From assembly GCA_001310455.1 (NCBI GenBank), contig BAXG01000004.1, forward strand, positions 1-64,000: a stretch of 64,000 bases of DNA, given 5' to 3'. Shown here one piece after another: positions 53,353 through 62,920 of the stretch. Within the stretch, counting starts at the first letter, position 1; each line of letters starts with the position of its first letter. Origin of the DNA: Photobacterium sp. JCM 19050 (GTDB lineage Bacteria > Pseudomonadota > Gammaproteobacteria > Enterobacterales > Vibrionaceae). Below the pieces are notes generated by a model, which saw nothing but the letters and a program-made list of their open reading frames with translations, had not been told where the DNA came from and searched no databases. Made by a program: the position numbers and the translations under genes.

Positions 53353-53440
53353 CACCCCGGCGAAGGCAGGGGCCAGTGACTTTGCATACTCTGATAAACC
53401 ACTCTGGGTCCCCGCCTTCGCGGGCATGACAAAGGCAAGT
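53353..53440. repeat. Pair of REP-like palindromes
   Basis: Two opposed copies related to CCCCGCCTTCGCGGG: CCCCGGCGAAGGCAGGGG near 53355 and CCCCGCCTTCGCGGG near 53411, about 40 bp apart. They lie in the gap between the convergent RES and SDR genes, the usual place for REP/BIME elements. A related fragment is at 38041. Confidence 0.6.
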
Positions 53441-53531
53441 ATGGTTGGAGGCCCAATTCGTTTCGATATTAAAACGTGCGAACGCTCAAACCAATTTAGT
53501 GCCGTTAGTAAACGCAATTCAGGAGAAGTTT

Positions 53532-54233
53532 TTACCAGTCAATTGGGCTTTTGTCCCGGAAGAACTGTCCGGTAGGACCGTTATCATCAAGGGTTGCCAG
53601 CCAGATTGCGGTATCCGCCCCCTCTTTTGGGGAACGGGTAGCAGACGCGCCGCCCATATCGGTTCTTACCCACCCCGGACACATGGCATTGATTTTTATA
53701 TTGCCCTGGTAAGCATCTGCTGACACCTTGGTGATCGCATTGAGCGTCGCCTTACTGATGGCGTAAGCTGCTGGCCCATCCAGCCCCTCTGAAAAAGCAC
53801 CCCAGCCGGAAGAAAGGTTAACGACCCGGCCATATCCTTGAGTACACATGCGATCCGCAAAATGCCTGGTGAGTTCAAACGCTGCAAGAGCGTTTACCTC
53901 CATCGACGCCATTAACGAGTCATAACTCAGCGCGCCAAATACACTGTGATCGAGTACACCTGCATTGTTTACCAGTATATCGATGAGGGGAAACTGGCGA
54001 CTGATCTCCTCCATCCCATGTTGTCGGCTTTCCGGGGTGGTCAAATCCAGCGCCACGGTGTGGATGTCTCCCGCAATATTTCCGGCAACCTGTGCCCCGG
54101 ATTTTACATCCCGACAAGCCAGCAAAACTTTAATACCTTTTTCTGCCAACCCTTCCACAATGGAAAGGCCAATACCCCGATTTCCGCCTGTCACCAGCGC
54201 AATACGTTGCTTTTCCAAGGTCTCTCCCTCCAT
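53532..54233 (-). CDS. Short-chain dehydrogenase/reductase
   Basis: This 233-aa SDR has TGGNRGIGLSIVEGLAEKGI for nucleotide binding, NNAG, NLSSGWG and the YAISK catalytic motif, followed by MCPGWVRTDMGG. The pattern resembles carbonyl reductase-like SDRs. It starts 6 bp downstream of the hydrolase stop, suggesting a two-gene operon. Confidence 0.86.
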   Translation of the reverse strand: MEGETLEKQRIALVTGGNRGIGLSIVEGLAEKGIKVLLACRDVKSGAQVAGNIAGDIHTVALDLTTPESRQHGMEEISRQFPLIDILVNNAGVLDHSVFGALSYDSLMASMEVNALAAFELTRHFADRMCTQGYGRVVNLSSGWGAFSEGLDGPAAYAISKATLNAITKVSADAYQGNIKINAMCPGWVRTDMGGASATRSPKEGADTAIWLATLDDNGPTGQFFRDKSPIDW

Positions 54234-54239
54234 CTCTGT

Positions 54240-55105
54240 TCAGCAGGTATATTTTCTGAAATGTTCAGCTACAGCTTCAGACGCTGTTTTTACCACTTCA
54301 GATACGTCATAAAAATCAAATTGGGTAACGCTATCCAGCCAGACCACGCTGACATTATCACCCGCTCTTTGCAGGTATTCATGAGTACCGCCAGGCAATG
54401 CCATGGCTTCAGAACCCACCAGCAGAACGGGTTTGTCCTGTTCTGGCGCACCGGCGACTGCATCATAAGTCAGCCAACCTTCCCAGGAAGCGACATTAAA
54501 CAGGTTGTCATACTCCGGCACCAAACCCCGGTTTGTCTCTGTGTAATAAGGTGCCTGATACATCAGAGCATTTTCGTTGGTGGTACTGGCCGCCTCAACA
54601 TAGGTTCCCGCTTCATCGCGAGAGGCTTCTTTGCCAAGCTCAATCAGATTTTGAACGCTTTCTGCACCACCATAAATCGCATTAACCAATTCGGAGTTAT
54701 GAAGCCAGGGAGCCACTGCGGCGACGGCCAATACTCTATTGTTGCCAGAGGCCGCATCAAGCATATAGCCCGAGGACGCGCACACGCCCAGACCGAAATT
54801 TTCGAACCATCGACATCATCTCTGTCAGCCAGCGCATCAATCACCGCCTTGATATCTTCCGTTTTCCGAACAGGGTCTTCCAGATACTTAACACTATCCG
54901 GCGACTTGCCCCACCCCCGGAAGTCAAACGTCAGGGTGGCAAAACCGAGATCGGCAAGTACCTTGGCATAAACGGCTGGCATCTGTTCTTTTACGGTTGT
55001 CCATGCTCCGGTCACAATAACAACCGGGGGGTTCTCTTTGTTTTCGGGAAGATAAAGATTGGCGGCAAGAGGTCCGACAGTGGTGTTCAATGTGAAGGAT
55101 TTCAT
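54240..55105 (-). CDS. Alpha/beta hydrolase (frameshifted)
   Basis: This alpha/beta hydrolase of about 288 aa starts MKSFTLNTTVGPLAANLYLP with a GGAGAT ribosome site (ATG 55105). FDFRGWGKSPD is the oxyanion-side loop, and CASSGYM is the expected nucleophile elbow. One base is missing near 54785, between SKISVW and CASSGYM. The DUF-type dienelactone/acetyl-xylan-esterase-like plan suggests an ester substrate. Co-transcribed with the SDR. Confidence 0.82.
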
Positions 55106-55399
55106 GTTATCTCCTTGCTCCGAAAAGCTGTTTTGATGACTTGAAATTTGCGGGAACAACCGCTTTTATCCCGACGATTGGAAACCGGTGTTTAGAACCC
55201 GAATTGGGAAAAAGTTTAGTGAGAGAATTTAACAAAGATTAGAAGATGTTTTCTTAAAGGATTGTTAGTTTCTAACTAATAATCAACGTTAGAGCATTTA
55301 TGGACGGGTTGTGAGGCACGTTATCTCTGATTTTATAGAAAACGGGTACGGGTTTTGGTTGATTTCCTGCCGGGGAACTGCGCGAAGCGTTAGGCGTAA

Positions 55400-55819
55400 T
55401 TAATCCCGTAGGTATTTTGAAAGCACCATGTTCCGGTCGTAATCTTCGCGCTTTTGCCACCCAAGTTTCAGGTACAGGCCGGGAATATCCGTGTAAACAT
55501 ATAGCACGTCCGCTCCGGCTTCTATGGCCTGTTGCTCTGCATTCCGAATAAGGTGAGAGGCAATGCCGTTACCTTGGTAGCCCGGAGCAACGGCAAGAGC
55601 ATTTATCCAGAGCGCTTCTGTGTCCGCCTGAGGTAATGGCTCCGGAATGGGATAAAGCGTAAAGGCAAGCCCACCAATAACACAGCCATGATCCACCGCA
55701 GCAAGGGGACCAAGCGCCCCCTCCGGACAGAGTTCTACGTTTTCCCAGATATTATCTAACAGATTTTTAAGGTCCCGTGACTGATTGAGGGTCAGATCGG
55801 CAGTATAAGAGACAGCCAT
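55400..55819 (-). CDS. GNAT N-acetyltransferase
   Basis: This 139-aa GNAT domain has LAVAPGYQGNGIASHLIRNA as the acetyl-CoA site and LYLKLGWQKRED at the end. It begins 3 bp after the SGNH hydrolase stop, so the two are probably co-transcribed. Substrate unknown. Confidence 0.83.
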   Translation of the reverse strand: MAVSYTADLTLNQSRDLKNLLDNIWENVELCPEGALGPLAAVDHGCVIGGLAFTLYPIPEPLPQADTEALWINALAVAPGYQGNGIASHLIRNAEQQAIEAGADVLYVYTDIPGLYLKLGWQKREDYDRNMVLSKYLRD

Positions 55820-55822
55820 ATT

Positions 55823-56446
55823 TTACGACAGCAGCTGAATGATTTGCGGAGCCAGTGCATTCGCCAGAATCCGGTGCTCGCCCTCCTGCCAGTGTACACC
55901 TTCGTCCGGGCAGGATTTCACTACACTGCCCGCATCGAAAAATGCGCAGCCAAGCGCCTCTGCCTCGGCGCGGTAATGTTGTTCAATCTGGAGAGATTTC
56001 TCCGCAGCTCCCCGGAATTTTCCGGTTACTTCACTCACTTCCACAACAGGTGGCGGACATACCAGCAATACCTGGGGCACCTTTCCGGTAAACCGGGTTT
56101 TGTAGCGCTGAATCTCTTCCACCAACCGGCCGGCACCCCGGGCAATTTCCCATGCACTCAGGTTGTAGTGTGCTTTCAGGTCATTCGTACCAAGCAACAA
56201 AACCACTAAATCCGGTAAGTGTGACTCAAGACAGGGCACTAAATAGTCAAGACCGTTACGTCCCTTTTCGAAGGGATCATCGTGAACAGTCGTGCGGCCC
56301 GGTTGCCCCTCTTCGATAATACAAAACCCTTCAGGAAGCCGGGTTTTCAACAGGCAAGGCCAGCGCTCATCAGGTCCGTAGCGCCGGTTACCATTTGGCA
56401 CAAATCCCCAGGTGTTTGAATCGCCATAACACAGCACCGTTTTCAC
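55823..56446 (-). CDS. SGNH/GDSL hydrolase (arylesterase-like)
   Basis: This 207-aa hydrolase has block I CYGDSNTWGF with the nucleophilic Ser, block II Gly in EEGQPGRTTV, block III GTNDLK with the oxyanion Asn, and block V DEGVHW with the catalytic Asp and His. It resembles arylesterases of the Mycobacterium Act/EstA type. No signal peptide, so probably cytoplasmic. Confidence 0.87.
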   Translation of the reverse strand: MKTVLCYGDSNTWGFVPNGNRRYGPDERWPCLLKTRLPEGFCIIEEGQPGRTTVHDDPFEKGRNGLDYLVPCLESHLPDLVVLLLGTNDLKAHYNLSAWEIARGAGRLVEEIQRYKTRFTGKVPQVLLVCPPPVVEVSEVTGKFRGAAEKSLQIEQHYRAEAEALGCAFFDAGSVVKSCPDEGVHWQEGEHRILANALAPQIIQLLS

Positions 56447-56468
56447 TGAAATATCCTCCTTGATACCG

Positions 56469-56872
56469 TTAAATTGCCACTTTCCCTGACAATATCAGAC
56501 GCCGGTACTCTCCAAGCGCAGTTCGATCCGCCGCCAAATCCAGTGGCGCATCTTCAACCGGTGCCAAAACACCTCATCGGCTTCCAGCACTCTGAGATCC
56601 CCTGCCCAAGCGGACACCACGTAGTAATGTATTAGCTGAAGCTCATTAGTGGGATGGTACAGGGTGCAAAGATAACCGAAGGAAACGGGTTCTAAATCAA
56701 GCTCTTCACCCAGTTCGCGAACCAGTGTCTGCTCTTTCGTTTCACCGTCTTCCATATGGCCACCCGGAATAGCAACCAACCCGGGATCACTCGCCTTTGT
56801 CATGGAGCGTTTCTCAAGCAACACCCGCCCTTCCGAAACAAGCAAAAAGGATACGCACTCATGTACTTCCAT
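56469..56872 (-). CDS. NUDIX hydrolase (frameshifted near its end)
   Basis: The NUDIX box is complete (GHMEDGETKEQTLVRELGEEL), following HECVSFLLVSEGRVLLEKRS. It would hydrolyse a nucleoside-diphosphate derivative. One base is missing near 56560; repaired, the C-terminus reads EDAPLDLAADRTALGEYRRL and stops at 56469-56471, about 134 aa. Confidence 0.82.
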
Positions 56873-56951
56873 GTCTACTCCGTCAATTTCGTGCCATACA
56901 AACTGGGCATCAATATAACAAAACTGCTCAGCTTGTATTAGTTACCTGATT

Positions 56952-57521
56952 TCATAGAAAAAAGCTCACTGCCAGATAACTTGCCATGCCATACAGGGAA
57001 AGCAGATTGACTGTCATAAAGAGCCCCCGAATGCCTTCCCGGCCTTTGAGGAAGCCATAGGTGTGGCCCAACCGGCCTATGCCGAATCCTACCAGCCAGA
57101 ATGCAGCAGCAATTGCAGAGGGAGAGCACATGATAAACAAAGGCGCCAGCACGGCAAAAATCACGGTGTTTTCTGTGGCATTGCGGTGGGTGTTATGGTT
57201 TCGTGCAAGCTCCTGAATACCCAATCCAGATGCTTTATCCGGATCATCATCACTGGCTACCCATTCTTCAGGGGTCGCATGAAGTCCATACCGTGTTCTC
57301 ACTAATTCCGTTGTGGTCATTAATATTGAGTGATTGGCTGCAAGCATCATTGCCGCGATAGCAGCAACCACAAATACCGGTTTAGTAGGGAGTGATGCAA
57401 AAAACGGCTCAATGCCAAATATAAAAAGGTTGAGCAAAAGAGAAATCAACAGCACAACAAACGGGTAACCCACGATAATCCTGAAGGCATTTCCTCGCTC
57501 AAGCGTCCTTTCATTGTTCAT
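56952..57521 (-). CDS. MAPEG-family membrane protein
   Basis: This 189-aa protein with four membrane helices starts at ATG 57521 (MNNERTLERGNAF). It contains the MAPEG pattern ELARNHNTHRNATENTVIFAVLAP and GIGRLGHTYGFL. MAPEG proteins include glutathione-dependent enzymes and proteins of unknown role. The frame extends upstream into a MITE fragment, but those residues are not part of the family. Confidence 0.8.
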   Translation of the reverse strand: MNNERTLERGNAFRIIVGYPFVVLLISLLLNLFIFGIEPFFASLPTKPVFVVAAIAAMMLAANHSILMTTTELVRTRYGLHATPEEWVASDDDPDKASGLGIQELARNHNTHRNATENTVIFAVLAPLFIMCSPSAIAAAFWLVGFGIGRLGHTYGFLKGREGIRGLFMTVNLLSLYGMASYLAVSFFL

Positions 57522-57554
57522 CCGGTCAGTCCTATTCCAAACGTCGATGTTATA

Positions 57555-57645
57555 TACCCAAGCCACCTCAAGATGCAGTTTTCAGCGAGAGTTGATTGGC
57601 TGTCAGTCAAGGCGCTGTTTTGACGATCTGGTGGCTCTAAATCAA
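57555..57645. repeat. Partial MITE (left end)
   Basis: The first 90 bp match the left end of the 59460-59722 element almost base for base, starting TACCCAAGCCACCTCAAGAT and running through GTTGATTGGCTGTCAGTCAA. The match then stops; the right part and right end are absent. It lies between the MAPEG gene and gldA. Confidence 0.75.
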
Positions 57646-57723
57646 AAAGCGTTAATGATTAAGTATCAGATTAGGAGACTTTGCAACGGAAGGGTTTGAA
57701 GCATGGAAGAAGATGTTGAAACT

Positions 57724-57758
57724 GCACCTCCCCGCCCCGGAAGCAAAGCCGGGAGGTG
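57724..57758 (-). terminator. Hairpin after gldA
   Basis: CACCTCCC pairs with GGGAGGTG, with an inner CCCGG/CCGGG-type pairing. It lies 20 bp beyond the gldA stop. The U tract on the minus strand is weak, so termination strength is uncertain. Confidence 0.55.
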
Positions 57759-57777
57759 TAAAACAAGGACACCGGTT

Positions 57778-58860
57778 CTACAGCCCCAGCGTATGCGCGC
57801 TGTAGATAGCAGAGAGCACCGCTGATGGCGTAACCGGGAAAGGCATATTGTGGATAGTTTCTCCCTCAGCGCAGGAGGCTTCAGCAACCAGCAGGAGTTT
57901 TTCATTATCCAGCTCTTTCATTCCCATCTGGTGGAGGTTTGTGGGAAGCCCGACTGCTTTGCAGAAATTAAGAACCGTCTGGATTTCCTCCATTGGCGCA
58001 TTCTCCAGTACCAACAGAACAAGTGTCCCGAATGCCACCTTTTCGCCGTGGTATAGGTGGTGGAACTCCTCAACATGCGTCAACCCATTGTGAACTGCGT
58101 GGGCTGCAGCCAATCCGCCGCTTTCAAAGCCGATTCCGCTCAGGTAGGTATTTGCCTCAATAACATTATCAAGTGCTGTGGAACTCAGGTGGTTGGTCGC
58201 GGAGATCTTCGCTTTCAGGCCATCAGCAAGGAGTGTCTCGTAACAGAGTTTTGCCAATGTCAGTGCTGAGGCCGTTGGTATGCCGCCAGCCATAGTTTGC
58301 CCACCTGAGATACCATTGGCCCTGGCTTCAAAATAGGTCGACAGTGCATCCCCCATGCCGGCGACTAACAGGCGAACGGGTGCACCAGCAACAATATGGG
58401 TATCCATAATCACCATGTTGGGGTTGGAGGGCAGAAGCAGATATTCACTGAACTCCCCCTCCGGTGTGTAAATAACAGAGAGGGCGCTGGTCGGTGCATC
58501 CGTTGACGCCAGAGTCGGCACAATGACAACAGGAACGGCGTGATAAAAGGCCGTTGCTTTGGCGGTATCCAGTGTTTTGCCACCGCCGATACCAATAACA
58601 ATATCGTGGTTACCATTTCGGCAGAGGTCGGTCAGACGCTCAATTTCCGGGCGGGAGCATTCGCCGCAAAAGGTTTCTATGCTGAAAGACATATCCAGAG
58701 AGGAAAAACTCTGAGACACGGGTTCAACAACAATCTTTTGGACGGTTTCATCAGCAAGAACAAGCGGGTTGCTGCCAAGCTTTTCAACATATTGGGCCAG
58801 ATTTCCAATGATGTTTTGTCCTTGAATGTATTTTCCCGGACTGATAATTATCCTTTCCAT
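57778..58860 (-). CDS. gldA: Glycerol dehydrogenase
   Basis: This 360-aa iron/zinc-type dehydrogenase starts MERIIISPGKYIQG, as in E. coli GldA. GIGGGKTLDTAK binds NAD. Metal ligands are expected at the Asp of GMGDALSTYFEARA, the His of AHAVHNGLTH and the His of YHGEKVAFG. It oxidises glycerol to dihydroxyacetone. I prefer ATG 58860, 6 bp from an AAGGAG ribosome site, over 58863. It follows glpF by 45 bp and is probably in the same operon, so glycerol uptake and oxidation are linked. Confidence 0.92.
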   Translation of the reverse strand: MERIIISPGKYIQGQNIIGNLAQYVEKLGSNPLVLADETVQKIVVEPVSQSFSSLDMSFSIETFCGECSRPEIERLTDLCRNGNHDIVIGIGGGKTLDTAKATAFYHAVPVVIVPTLASTDAPTSALSVIYTPEGEFSEYLLLPSNPNMVIMDTHIVAGAPVRLLVAGMGDALSTYFEARANGISGGQTMAGGIPTASALTLAKLCYETLLADGLKAKISATNHLSSTALDNVIEANTYLSGIGFESGGLAAAHAVHNGLTHVEEFHHLYHGEKVAFGTLVLLVLENAPMEEIQTVLNFCKAVGLPTNLHQMGMKELDNEKLLLVAEASCAEGETIHNMPFPVTPSAVLSAIYSAHTLGL

Positions 58861-58904
58861 CATAATCTCCTTAGTAGGGTTATACACGTTCCACACTTTA
58901 CGGT

Positions 58905-59991
58905 TTAGGTAGATTTCACTCTATTTCTTGACAGGTAATTTCCGGCTATTTTCGGATAAATCCACGCACTGAAACATGCGCCGGAAATTGTCGCAAATAT
59001 TGGAATAACAAAATACGGAATAGTTTTTCCACCACTCAAAGAAACATAATCCCAGCCCGCTAGAAATGTAAATAACTTCGGTCCGAAATCTCTTGCCGGA
59101 TTCATAGCAAAACCGGTCAACGAACCCAATGAACCACCAATAACGGCAATAACAATACCTATAATAATTGGGCCAATCGCGCTGTTATTTAATCCGCTAT
59201 TCTCATCAAACACTGCCAGGATTGTAAACATCAAAACAGAAGTAATTAAAAACTCGACAGAAAAAGCACCGGCAAGAGAAATAGAAGGATTTGGATAGGT
59301 CGAAAATATCGCCGCCGTTGCAAGGCTCTCTTCGGACCCTCGTACAATATTGTGTAGAACTTCATACTCAGTAAACAGGTTGAAATACAAAAGATACACT
59401 AAGCATGCAGCACAAAATGCACCAAGGCACTGAGACAGAATATAGGGAATGACTTTATATACCCAAGCCACCTCAAGATGCAGTTTTCAGCGAGAGTTGA
59501 TTGGCTGTCAGTCAAGGCGCTGTTTTGAAGATCTAGTGGCTCTACATCGAAAAACTGCAACGCAGAATGAGAGCCAATCAAACTCGCCCTTCGGGAGTGT
59601 TTCAGTGCGTCCACTTCTGTGTCAAATACCTTTGAAAGGGAACAGCCATTCCTTCAGATATTTTCCTTGAATTGAACGCACTGAAATCACTCTGAATGAC
59701 GCATCTTGAGGTGGTTTGGGTATATTTATCAAAGCCATGAAATGCCGCCAAGGCGATAGTAACCGCCGGGTTCAGATGTCCGCCCGAAACGCCTTTGCTG
59801 CAGTAAATGGCGACAGAAACCCCCAATCCCCATGTAATGCTGATTCCCCAAAAATCCAGATTCGCATTAGCTAATATAACGGCGGCAACGCACCCGACAC
59901 CAAAGAAAACGAGTAACCCTGTTCCACAAAACTCCGCAATACATTGATAGTAAATATCATCTCTCTTTAAATTCAACATATGTCCATCCAT
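58905..59991 (-). pseudogene. glpF: Glycerol facilitator glpF split by a MITE
   Basis: The N-terminal part (59725-59991) has CIAEFCGTGLLVFFGVGCVA and the first NPA box SGGHLNPAVTIAL. The C-terminal part (58905-59459) has the second box FAMNPARDFGPK and HNIVRGSEESLATAAIFSTYPNP, all as in GlpF. A 263-bp element at 59460-59722 lies between FDKY and KVIPYILSQ. Removing it with one TA copy restores GAT AAA TAT AAA GTC, matching E. coli FDKRKVIPFI in length. The channel is therefore disrupted in this sequence. gldA follows. Confidence 0.92.
59460..59722. mobile_element. 263-bp MITE inserted in glpF
   Basis: The element starts TACCCAAGCCACCTCAAGAT and ends with its near-perfect inverse (ATCTTGAGGTGGTTTGGGTA). 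It is flanked by TA on both sides, and its removal exactly restores glpF. It has no transposase gene, so it must be moved in trans. TA target sites are typical of IS630/Tc1-mariner transposases. A left-end fragment is at 57555 and a right end at 10-33. Confidence 0.88.
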
Positions 59992-60228
59992 TGTCTTGTA
60001 ACAAATAGAAGAAGCGCCTGATGGAATGAGATTATGTAGGTAGTGAAATTATTGTGGTGGTACTATGGTGCTACATCATAAATTAAAAAACATTTTGACA
60101 TTGATACGGGAGAAATATCCTTATTTAATAAAAAGATATTTGCAATAATCACAAAAACAAGCCGAAATATTTGGTAGCGGTAAGAATTTAAAATTCCATT
60201 TTCTGATTCTTAATGTTGAATCAAATGT

Positions 60229-60714
60229 TTAGATTAGATTTTTCTCGAGTGTCAGTTTTGTCCATCGCTGCCCATCAAAATACTGGCTTCCCGGCTGGCG
60301 TGATACTTCTGTAAAACCTTGGGACAAATAACATTTCAGTGCTGGATGGTTTGATTCAAATACATGCAGGGACACTTTTTTAGCCCCCAATTTAGCTGCC
60401 CGCTCCGTTACCATCTGAATCATCTTTTGAGCCAGGCCTCTACCCCGATAATCCGGAGAAATAAAGACCCGACAGATTCGATAGGAAATGGGATTTACCT
60501 GAAACAACTCAACAAAACCGGCAGGCACGTTATCATCCATAAGAAGAAATGGAATCACGCCATCCAATGCGATGTGATCATAAATTTGCTCGACCGTCAG
60601 CGGGAAGCGATATGAAGCACCACCCCAAATGAAATTCAACGTTTCAGAGTCTATCCACTTCACCAATAGTGGGTAGCGGGATTCAGTAAAAGGTTTGAGT
60701 CTCAGTGCTTCCAT
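60229..60714 (-). CDS. GNAT N-acetyltransferase
   Basis: This 161-aa GNAT domain has ISPDYRGRGLAQKMIQMVTE for acetyl-CoA and LHVFESNHPALKCYLSQGF at the C-terminus. The opening RLKPFTESRYPLLVKWIDSE resembles RimJ/RimL-like small acetyltransferases. Substrate unknown. Confidence 0.84.
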   Translation of the reverse strand: MEALRLKPFTESRYPLLVKWIDSETLNFIWGGASYRFPLTVEQIYDHIALDGVIPFLLMDDNVPAGFVELFQVNPISYRICRVFISPDYRGRGLAQKMIQMVTERAAKLGAKKVSLHVFESNHPALKCYLSQGFTEVSRQPGSQYFDGQRWTKLTLEKNLI

Positions 60715-60737
60715 GCTTTCTCGCCTGACTAATTTGT

Positions 60738-61196
60738 TTAAGGCTCTAATACCATAACAGGCAACATACGACCTGGAGGAATGGACGGTTGCCAGCCGAT
60801 TCGTTCAGCCCCCATCTTTCGGTAGAAGCCTTCTGCATTCGGTTCGGCAACAATCTTCAGGCGGGAAATACAGGCCTGACGCATATATCCGAGCACAAAT
60901 GTCATCATCTGCCGGCCAATCCCCATCCCCATGTAGTCGGGCAATACCCAGAGATCTTCCAGCTCTGCTTCTGTTGTATCAGTTTCAGCGAGCGACAAAA
61001 CACCGACAATGGATACTTCAGAGCGCACCACCCAGAACTGCCTGATTTGCAGCCGTTTCGTGTCTACAACCATATCCGGCAACCACAGCGAGATCAGTTC
61101 TTCGCTGTAACCCCAATGCCTTTTGGCTGCCAGGATAACAGTGTTGATGTCATCAATATCCGTTTCCGCTGCCGGGCCTAACTGTAATTCGTCCAT
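60738..61196 (-). CDS. GNAT N-acetyltransferase
   Basis: This 152-aa GNAT domain has LWVLPDYMGMGIGRQMMTFV as the acetyl-CoA site and AEPNAEGFYRKMGAERIG at the end. It lies 23 bp upstream of the other GNAT on the same strand, probably one transcript. Confidence 0.84.
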   Translation of the reverse strand: MDELQLGPAAETDIDDINTVILAAKRHWGYSEELISLWLPDMVVDTKRLQIRQFWVVRSEVSIVGVLSLAETDTTEAELEDLWVLPDYMGMGIGRQMMTFVLGYMRQACISRLKIVAEPNAEGFYRKMGAERIGWQPSIPPGRMLPVMVLEP

Positions 61197-61224
61197 CTCT
61201 CTCCGACTTTAATGCTGGAAGGGG

Positions 61225-61584
61225 TCAGATATCATTCTCGTCACACCAGTCCTTGAGGGTTTTAAGCACACAAAGCGCAGACCGCCCAAAGTCGGTGATT
61301 TCATAGGAAACCGCAATCGGTCGGGTACTGATCACCTCTCGCACTACCAATCCCTGGGCTTCCATTTCTTTCAATCGCTGGTCAACCATCTTCTTACTTG
61401 CCCCACCCAATTGACGGCAAAGCTCATTAAATCGAACCGGACCATCCTTGAGGTGCCACAAGATAGACCCCTTCCATTTGCCACCAATAATCCGCATACC
61501 GCGCTCGATCGCACACGGTTCCAGACAAGGCGCTACGGCTTTTTCCACACGTTGCTTATCCATATCACATTCTACAATGCTCAT
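61225..61584 (-). CDS. HxlR-family transcription regulator
   Basis: This 119-aa winged-helix protein of the HxlR type has CAIERGMRIIGGKWKGSILW, then LKDGPVRFNELCRQLGGASK and LVVREVISTRPIAVSYEIT. Three cysteines near the N-terminus (CDMD, CLEPC) could sense electrophiles or quinones, as in YodB and QorR. It is divergent from mdaB and the peroxiredoxin gene, which are its probable targets. Confidence 0.86.
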   Translation of the reverse strand: MSIVECDMDKQRVEKAVAPCLEPCAIERGMRIIGGKWKGSILWHLKDGPVRFNELCRQLGGASKKMVDQRLKEMEAQGLVVREVISTRPIAVSYEITDFGRSALCVLKTLKDWCDENDI

Positions 61585-61755
61585 CGCTCTCTACACCTGT
61601 TGCGAGGTTCAGACTGGTTCAGAATTCTCGTGGTTACAAAAAGTATACTGGTTGACGTTTTATACCGCCACCCCCATAGTAACAACGCAACAAATAGGGA
61701 CAAGAAATAATTCAGGCAAGCGAATTTTCCAAGTAAACGTCACCGGAGCCAAACA

Positions 61756-62343
61756 ATGAACATCCTCATTCTAAATGGTCACCACTACTACCCTTTTTCA
61801 GAGGGAAAACTGAATGCCGCATTGGTCGATTTAGCTGCTGAGACACTTACAGGTTTAGGTCACGACGTTCGTCATACCTATATAGAAAAAGGGTATGACA
61901 TTGCAGAAGAAATGGAAAAGCACCTTTGGGCGGATGTCATCATTCTCCAAACCCCCGTCAACTGGATGAGTGTTACCTGGTCCACCAAAAAATATATGGA
62001 TGAAGTCTATTCAGCCGGTCTTGGCGGTGAGTTATGCCATGGAGACGGCCGCAGCCGTCACACTGATGCGCACTACGGCAGTGGAGGATCACTTGAAGGC
62101 AAGAAATATATGCTGTCGCTGACCTTCAATGCCCCAAAAGCGGCATTTGATGATCCGCAACAGTACCTCTTTCAGGGTAAGGGTGTGGACGACCTCTTTG
62201 TGCCAGTTCATATGAATTTCCGGTTCTTCGCCATGACCGGACTTGAAACATTTGTTTGCTACGATGTGATGAAAAACCCAGATACAGACAATGATTTAAT
62301 ACGATACAAAGCCCACCTGGAAACATTGTTTAAAGGAGAGTGA
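61756..62343 (+). CDS. mdaB: NADPH quinone reductase, MdaB-like
   Basis: This 195-aa flavodoxin-like-fold protein has [40 protein letters not shown] and [19 protein letters not shown], as in MdaB/KefF relatives. It reduces quinones by two electrons, avoiding semiquinone radicals. The divergent HxlR regulator supports an electrophile-response role. It overlaps closely with the next gene. Confidence 0.87.
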   Translation: MNILILNGHHYYPFSEGKLNAALVDLAAETLTGLGHDVRHTYIEKGYDIAEEMEKHLWADVIILQTPVNWMSVTWSTKKYMDEVYSAGLGGELCHGDGRSRHTDAHYGSGGSLEGKKYMLSLTFNAPKAAFDDPQQYLFQGKGVDDLFVPVHMNFRFFAMTGLETFVCYDVMKNPDTDNDLIRYKAHLETLFKGE

Positions 62344-62345
62344 AC

Positions 62346-62885
62346 ATGACCTACACCAACAAACTGGCTGCCGGTTCGCCATTCCCTAACATCAGTGCCA
62401 CTGACCTCGACGGGAACAACGTTGCCCTGAACGCACCGCGCGATGGCGCCACATGGCAGATGGTAGTGGTATATCGTGGAAAGCACTGCCCGCTTTGCAC
62501 CAAATACCTGAACAACCTGGAAGGCTATATTGCCCGGTTGGCTGACATTGGGATTTCTGTCGTTGCAGTCTCCGGTGATTCAAAAGAGCAACTGGAAGCC
62601 CATAAAGAAAAGCTCAATGTGTCGTTCCCGCTGTTACACGGCCTGACTGAAGCACAGATGAAAGAACTCGGCTTGTACATTTCTATCCCCCGCTCAGAGC
62701 AGGAAACTGACCATAACTTCGCTGAACCCGGTCTTTTTGTGATTAATGAAGCCGGTACAGTACAGGTTGCGGATGTCTCCAACAACCCGTTTACCCGTCC
62801 CGAATTGGAAGCATTAGTCAACGGTCTTACCTGGATTCGCAACCCAGATAACAACTACCCGATTCGCGGAACGTTGGCGTATTGA
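62346..62885 (+). CDS. AhpC/TSA-family peroxiredoxin-like protein
   Basis: This 179-aa thioredoxin-fold protein has the motif RGKHCPLCTKYLNNLEGYIA near residue 48, then VVAVSGDSKEQL and FPLLHGLTEAQMKELGLYIS. The CPLC pair replaces the usual peroxiredoxin PxxxTxxC arrangement. It is most like AhpC/TSA-related peroxiredoxin-like (Prx-like2/BCP-like) proteins. The ATG at 62346 has an AAGGAGAG ribosome site. Likely co-expressed with mdaB. Confidence 0.8.
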   Translation: MTYTNKLAAGSPFPNISATDLDGNNVALNAPRDGATWQMVVVYRGKHCPLCTKYLNNLEGYIARLADIGISVVAVSGDSKEQLEAHKEKLNVSFPLLHGLTEAQMKELGLYISIPRSEQETDHNFAEPGLFVINEAGTVQVADVSNNPFTRPELEALVNGLTWIRNPDNNYPIRGTLAY

Positions 62886-62892
62886 CAAAACT

Positions 62893-62920
62893 AACCCGGG
62901 TTTCAATTTTACCCGGGTCC
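62893..62920 (+). terminator. Hairpin after the peroxiredoxin gene
   Basis: Two copies of the self-complementary ACCCGGGT lie 10 bases apart and can pair with each other, 8 bp after the stop. No strong T tract follows, so the efficiency is uncertain. Confidence 0.55.
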
